The position numbers and the translations under genes are program-made. From NCBI RefSeq assembly GCF_002105155.1, contig NW_019029018.1, positions 1-64,000 on the forward strand: a stretch of 64,000 nucleotides of DNA. The letters are read 5' to 3'. The stretch is from Lobosporangium transversale (taxonomy: Eukaryota > Mortierellomycota > Mortierellomycetes > Mortierellales > Mortierellaceae). How positions within the stretch are numbered: position 1 is the first letter of the stretch; every line of letters begins with the position of its first letter. A model generated the notes under the pieces. That model did not search any database and had not been told where the DNA came from. It saw only the letters and a program-made list of their open reading frames with translations. Positions 62,701-64,000 of this stretch are shown here, one piece after another.

Positions 62701-63548
62701 AGTGTTGAGTCTAGGTTTGTTGGTGGTGAAGTGGTTCTTACTTGGGCCAAGAATGTTGTCGTTTCGGGTTCTAATGCTAATGCAGCAAAGTTTATGGCAG
62801 AAAGGCAATTTTGACGAGCGGAGGAGGAGGTATGCCCTCGACATTCCCATAGTATGTGTTTACCATCGTGTTCAAAGTGTAAATCGTTAGTGCGCCAGTT
62901 GATTTGGGGATTGACTGCGGTTAGCCAAGGTTTCCCTAGGATGAGATCATATTTTTTCGAGGGGTAGATGATACTTTGAATCTTTTCACCATAGGAACCA
63001 CGTTCAAGGGTAACAGATGCGGTTCCTGGGGACATGACTGCTGTGCCATTCGGATGAATGATAGGGATAGGGTTCGCGTTGTCTATGATAATGTTATGTT
63101 TTCTGCAAAATTTTGAACTCAATACATTTCCTTCTGCTCCACCATCAATGAGGATTCGCGCAGGGTGTCCGTTGACGGCCCCAATGAAGGTTAGTAGTCG
63201 TCTCGCATTGGTGTAGACAGCGGACAGGGATTGGAGGTGTGTGGCATGACGACGACGACGGGGTGGTTTACTAGCAAGGTGTTCGTGGGAAGTAGAGGGG
63301 GCAGGTGAATTTTCATTTGTGTCTTGGTTTGAAGATGATTTGATTTCAGTGACAGATGACGCGGGATGGGAATCGGGGGAGAGGTGATTTAGGGAATCCG
63401 GAGGAATGGAAGTGGTGTGGTGCAAGGTGCTTTTAGAGGGTAGAGATAAGAGAGAGGATAGAGAAAATATGGGAGGGGAGCGAGAAGGCATAATCATGGA
63501 TTTAGGAGAACTAGAGTTTTTATTACTGTTGTTACTACTTAAATCCAT
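59799..63548 (-). CDS. Gypsy D pol: protease, RT, RNase H, integrase, chromodomain
   Basis: 1249 residues from ATG 63548 (MDLSSNNSNKNSSS), undamaged. The Ser/Pro-rich leader is followed by the protease segment RILIDGGAEGN (Asp ~135, DGG rather than D-[S/T]-G). RT about 320-520 has YLDD at 477-480. RNase H begins near 625 (ETDASGFAIG). The integrase finger is at 827-869 (HDAH...CEQC), with catalytic Asp 899, Asp 960 and Glu 996 (D,D35E). A chromodomain is at about 1196-1246 (EEEYEVEKIL, WLVKWKGYPDEEATWE). It is probably expressed separately from gag, since it lies in its own frame with an ATG 63 bp after the gag stop. Confidence 0.95.
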   Translation of the reverse strand: MDLSSNNSNKNSSSPKSMIMPSRSPPIFSLSSLLSLPSKSTLHHTTSIPPDSLNHLSPDSHPASSVTEIKSSSNQDTNENSPAPSTSHEHLASKPPRRRRHATHLQSLSAVYTNARRLLTFIGAVNGHPARILIDGGAEGNVLSSKFCRKHNIIIDNANPIPIIHPNGTAVMSPGTASVTLERGSYGEKIQSIIYPSKKYDLILGKPWLTAVNPQINWRTNDLHFEHDGKHILWECRGHTSSSARQNCLSAINFAALALEPETTTFLAQVRTTSPPTNLDSTLPESIQQIVQVEFPDLFPDTLPDGLPQDRGDSMRIETENNTDPPVRPVIRLSIAELDELKTQLTELLRKGFISPSTSPYGAPVLFVKKKDGGLRMCVDYRGLNKITRKNRHPLPRIDELIDRFRTARFFTKLDLLSGYHQMRVHPDDRHKTAFRTRYGHYEFNVVPFGLTNAPAAFSAMMRNVLDPVLDKCTVVYLDDILIYSDNKEQHLQDIRNVLRLLRKAGLFCKLSKCSFMQEETEFLGHVISKDGLKTNGALVKAVREWPTPTTQRHVMQFLGLTNFYHQYIDHYADIALPLTDLLGSTTTFYWSKPHQEAFERLKQAVTMAPVPRIFDPALATSVETDASGFAIGAVLFQTDHKGESRPVAFTSRKLSSAERNYPTHEQELLAVVHALRTWRYYLDGSHFIVYTDHATLQHFPTQPNLTRRQARWMELLQEYDFNFKYKPGKDNIVPDALSRRPDHKAQDPASEQINSIEISLDPGLRQRLIKCYPYDLKLGSLYESCREASPSDRYFVADDLLWINIAGQTRLCIPNDPNIRALLLHDAHDSPIAGHLGFEKTYETMRRTFFWPRMARDTKTYIASCEQCQRNKPLLHHPAGLFKPLDIPLERWETVTMDFIGPLPKTDRGFNAITVFVDKLSKQVHFCPSHTTDTASDIARFFFNNVFRLHGMPRAIVSDRDSRFTGHFWTTLMKLMGTKLHMSTAFHPQTDGQTERANRTLEEMLRSYVSYKQNDWDLLLPMMEFAYNNSVNPSTGFSPFFLNHGHHPIVPSSLLKPPTTDVPAISTFISTQASALAQAQDAIATAQDIQKRQADKARSPARFTVGDSVLLSTEHITVAAHANRPSKKLEPKFIGPFKIIEKINDNAYKLELPPNMKQHPVFNTDLLRHYHESPENFGERAPARPPPDLVDGEEEYEVEKILDYKLFGRTPKWLVKWKGYPDEEATWERKSSLVNAKEALEEFQKMQQ

Positions 63549-63610
63549 ATGACTACGCCCTCTAGAGCCCAGGACTCGAGGGTTGGTGGTGAGAGCGAGG
63601 CTGGCCTGGT

Positions 63611-64000
63611 CTACAGCTCGCTCTCCTCTTTTCCCGAGTCGTCGTAGTCGTCTTGTTGTTCCAGGTTGTTCAAGTTCCTAGTCACGCGGCAGTTCTTGGC
63701 CATGTGTCCCTTCTTTCTGCAGCGAAAGCAAGCGCCTGCGCGGCGCAGTTTTGTTCTGTCATTTTCGGTGAGCTTGGAGAGTGGTCTGTTGTTAGTCGAG
63801 GGGGGGCGATGGAAGTTCGCTAAGCCTGTGGAGTTTGTACTCTGTAGTAGGAAGTTATTGAACATCATCTGCATTGCGTCTAGGTCCATCGGGGTCGGTG
63901 TGGGTTGGCTTGTTTGGCTTGTCATGATGGGGGGTCTAGAGGAATGTAAAATGCTGTGGATCATCGTAGCCTGCTTGATGGCCTGGTTGAGAGTCTGAGG
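63611..64000 (-). CDS. Gypsy D gag, C-terminal part
   Basis: Open from the window edge (TLNQAIKQATMIHSIL) to TAG at 63611. Carries PTPTPMDLDAMQMMF and a CCHC knuckle CFRCRKKGHMAKNC, then an acidic tail ending KEESEL. Similar in order and spacing to gypsy B gag. The N-terminal part is outside the window. Confidence 0.9.
   Translation of the reverse strand, partial: PQTLNQAIKQATMIHSILHSSRPPIMTSQTSQPTPTPMDLDAMQMMFNNFLLQSTNSTGLANFHRPPSTNNRPLSKLTENDRTKLRRAGACFRCRKKGHMAKNCRVTRNLNNLEQQDDYDDSGKEESEL

Larger units (their letters stand above)
58579..64000 (-). mobile_element. Gypsy D, chromovirus-type, runs off the window
   Basis: 3' LTR 58579-58791, polypurine complement (TCCTTCCCGTC), a ~1-kb 3' region with an antisense frame, intact pol, and gag to the window end. 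The Tc1 A flank just outside is GAATC, the likely 5-bp target sequence. The 5' LTR is not in the window. Pol is close to that of gypsy B, but the LTR is unrelated in sequence. Confidence 0.92.

Noticed and set aside
1..64000. CRISPR arrays, tRNA genes, bacterial operons
   Set aside because: No regularly spaced short repeats, no cloverleaf-like sequence noticed by eye, and introns plus eukaryotic retroelements exclude a prokaryotic reading.

Overview
The window looks like nuclear DNA from an early-diverging fungus (Mucoromycota sensu lato; Mortierellomycotina or Glomeromycotina are my best guesses). The reasons are short GT-AG introns (74-193 bp), a NACHT/pentapeptide/WD40 gene of the type expanded in Mortierella relatives, several Crinkler-type (CRN) genes, and a mix of DIRS, Ty3/gypsy chromovirus, Tc1/mariner and hAT elements. 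This assignment rests on family resemblance read by eye; no search was run.

Layout. 1-1.1 kb: nothing recognised. 1.1-7.3 kb (-): an NLR-like NACHT-pentapeptide-WD40 gene with one intron and one frameshift. 7.8-13.6 kb (+): a complete DIRS tyrosine-recombinase retrotransposon whose RT is split by an intact Tc1 element. 13.6-17.4 kb: decayed coding scraps, including a retropepsin-like piece, between long poly-A tracts. 17.5-18.1 kb (-): the last ~550 nt of LSU rRNA, with a deletion. 18.8-20.5 kb (-): a decayed Crinkler gene. 20.7-22.2 kb: a pyrimidine-rich tract. 22.2-23.2 kb: a 209-bp tandem repeat carrying a hAT-type MITE. 23.2-25.4 kb (+): a six-exon gene with a PD-(D/E)XK-like motif. 25.5-26.5 kb: LTR and Tc1 relics. 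26.7-27.9 kb (+): an RHS/Crinkler-type P-loop gene, probably truncated.

28-41.4 kb is a nest: a gypsy 5' fragment (E) hit by Tc1 C, hit by gypsy A, hit by gypsy B (5-bp target duplication, nearly identical LTRs, intact pol), hit by an intact Tc1 B. Gypsy A is also broken by a second Tc1 A that itself carries a solo LTR of gypsy B. 42.0-45.2 kb (+): an apparently intact five-exon Crinkler gene (Ub-like header, P-loop NTPase, PD-(D/E)XK-like end). 46.1-58.6 kb: a second mosaic of gypsy C 3' half, a dead hAT, a Tc1 C half containing a second DIRS element, and fragments of LTR F, gypsy C, gypsy A, Tc1 C and Tc1 A. 58.6-64 kb (-): gypsy D with intact pol, a gag that runs off the window, and an unusual antisense reading frame near its 3' LTR.

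Overall this is a transposon-dense compartment in which the few host genes (an NLR-like receptor, three Crinkler-type genes, one nuclease-like gene) belong to families usually linked to immunity, effectors or genome conflict. Mobile elements read: two DIRS, five gypsy families (four recognisably coding), at least three Tc1/mariner families, one hAT with two related MITEs, and one unassigned LTR-like repeat.
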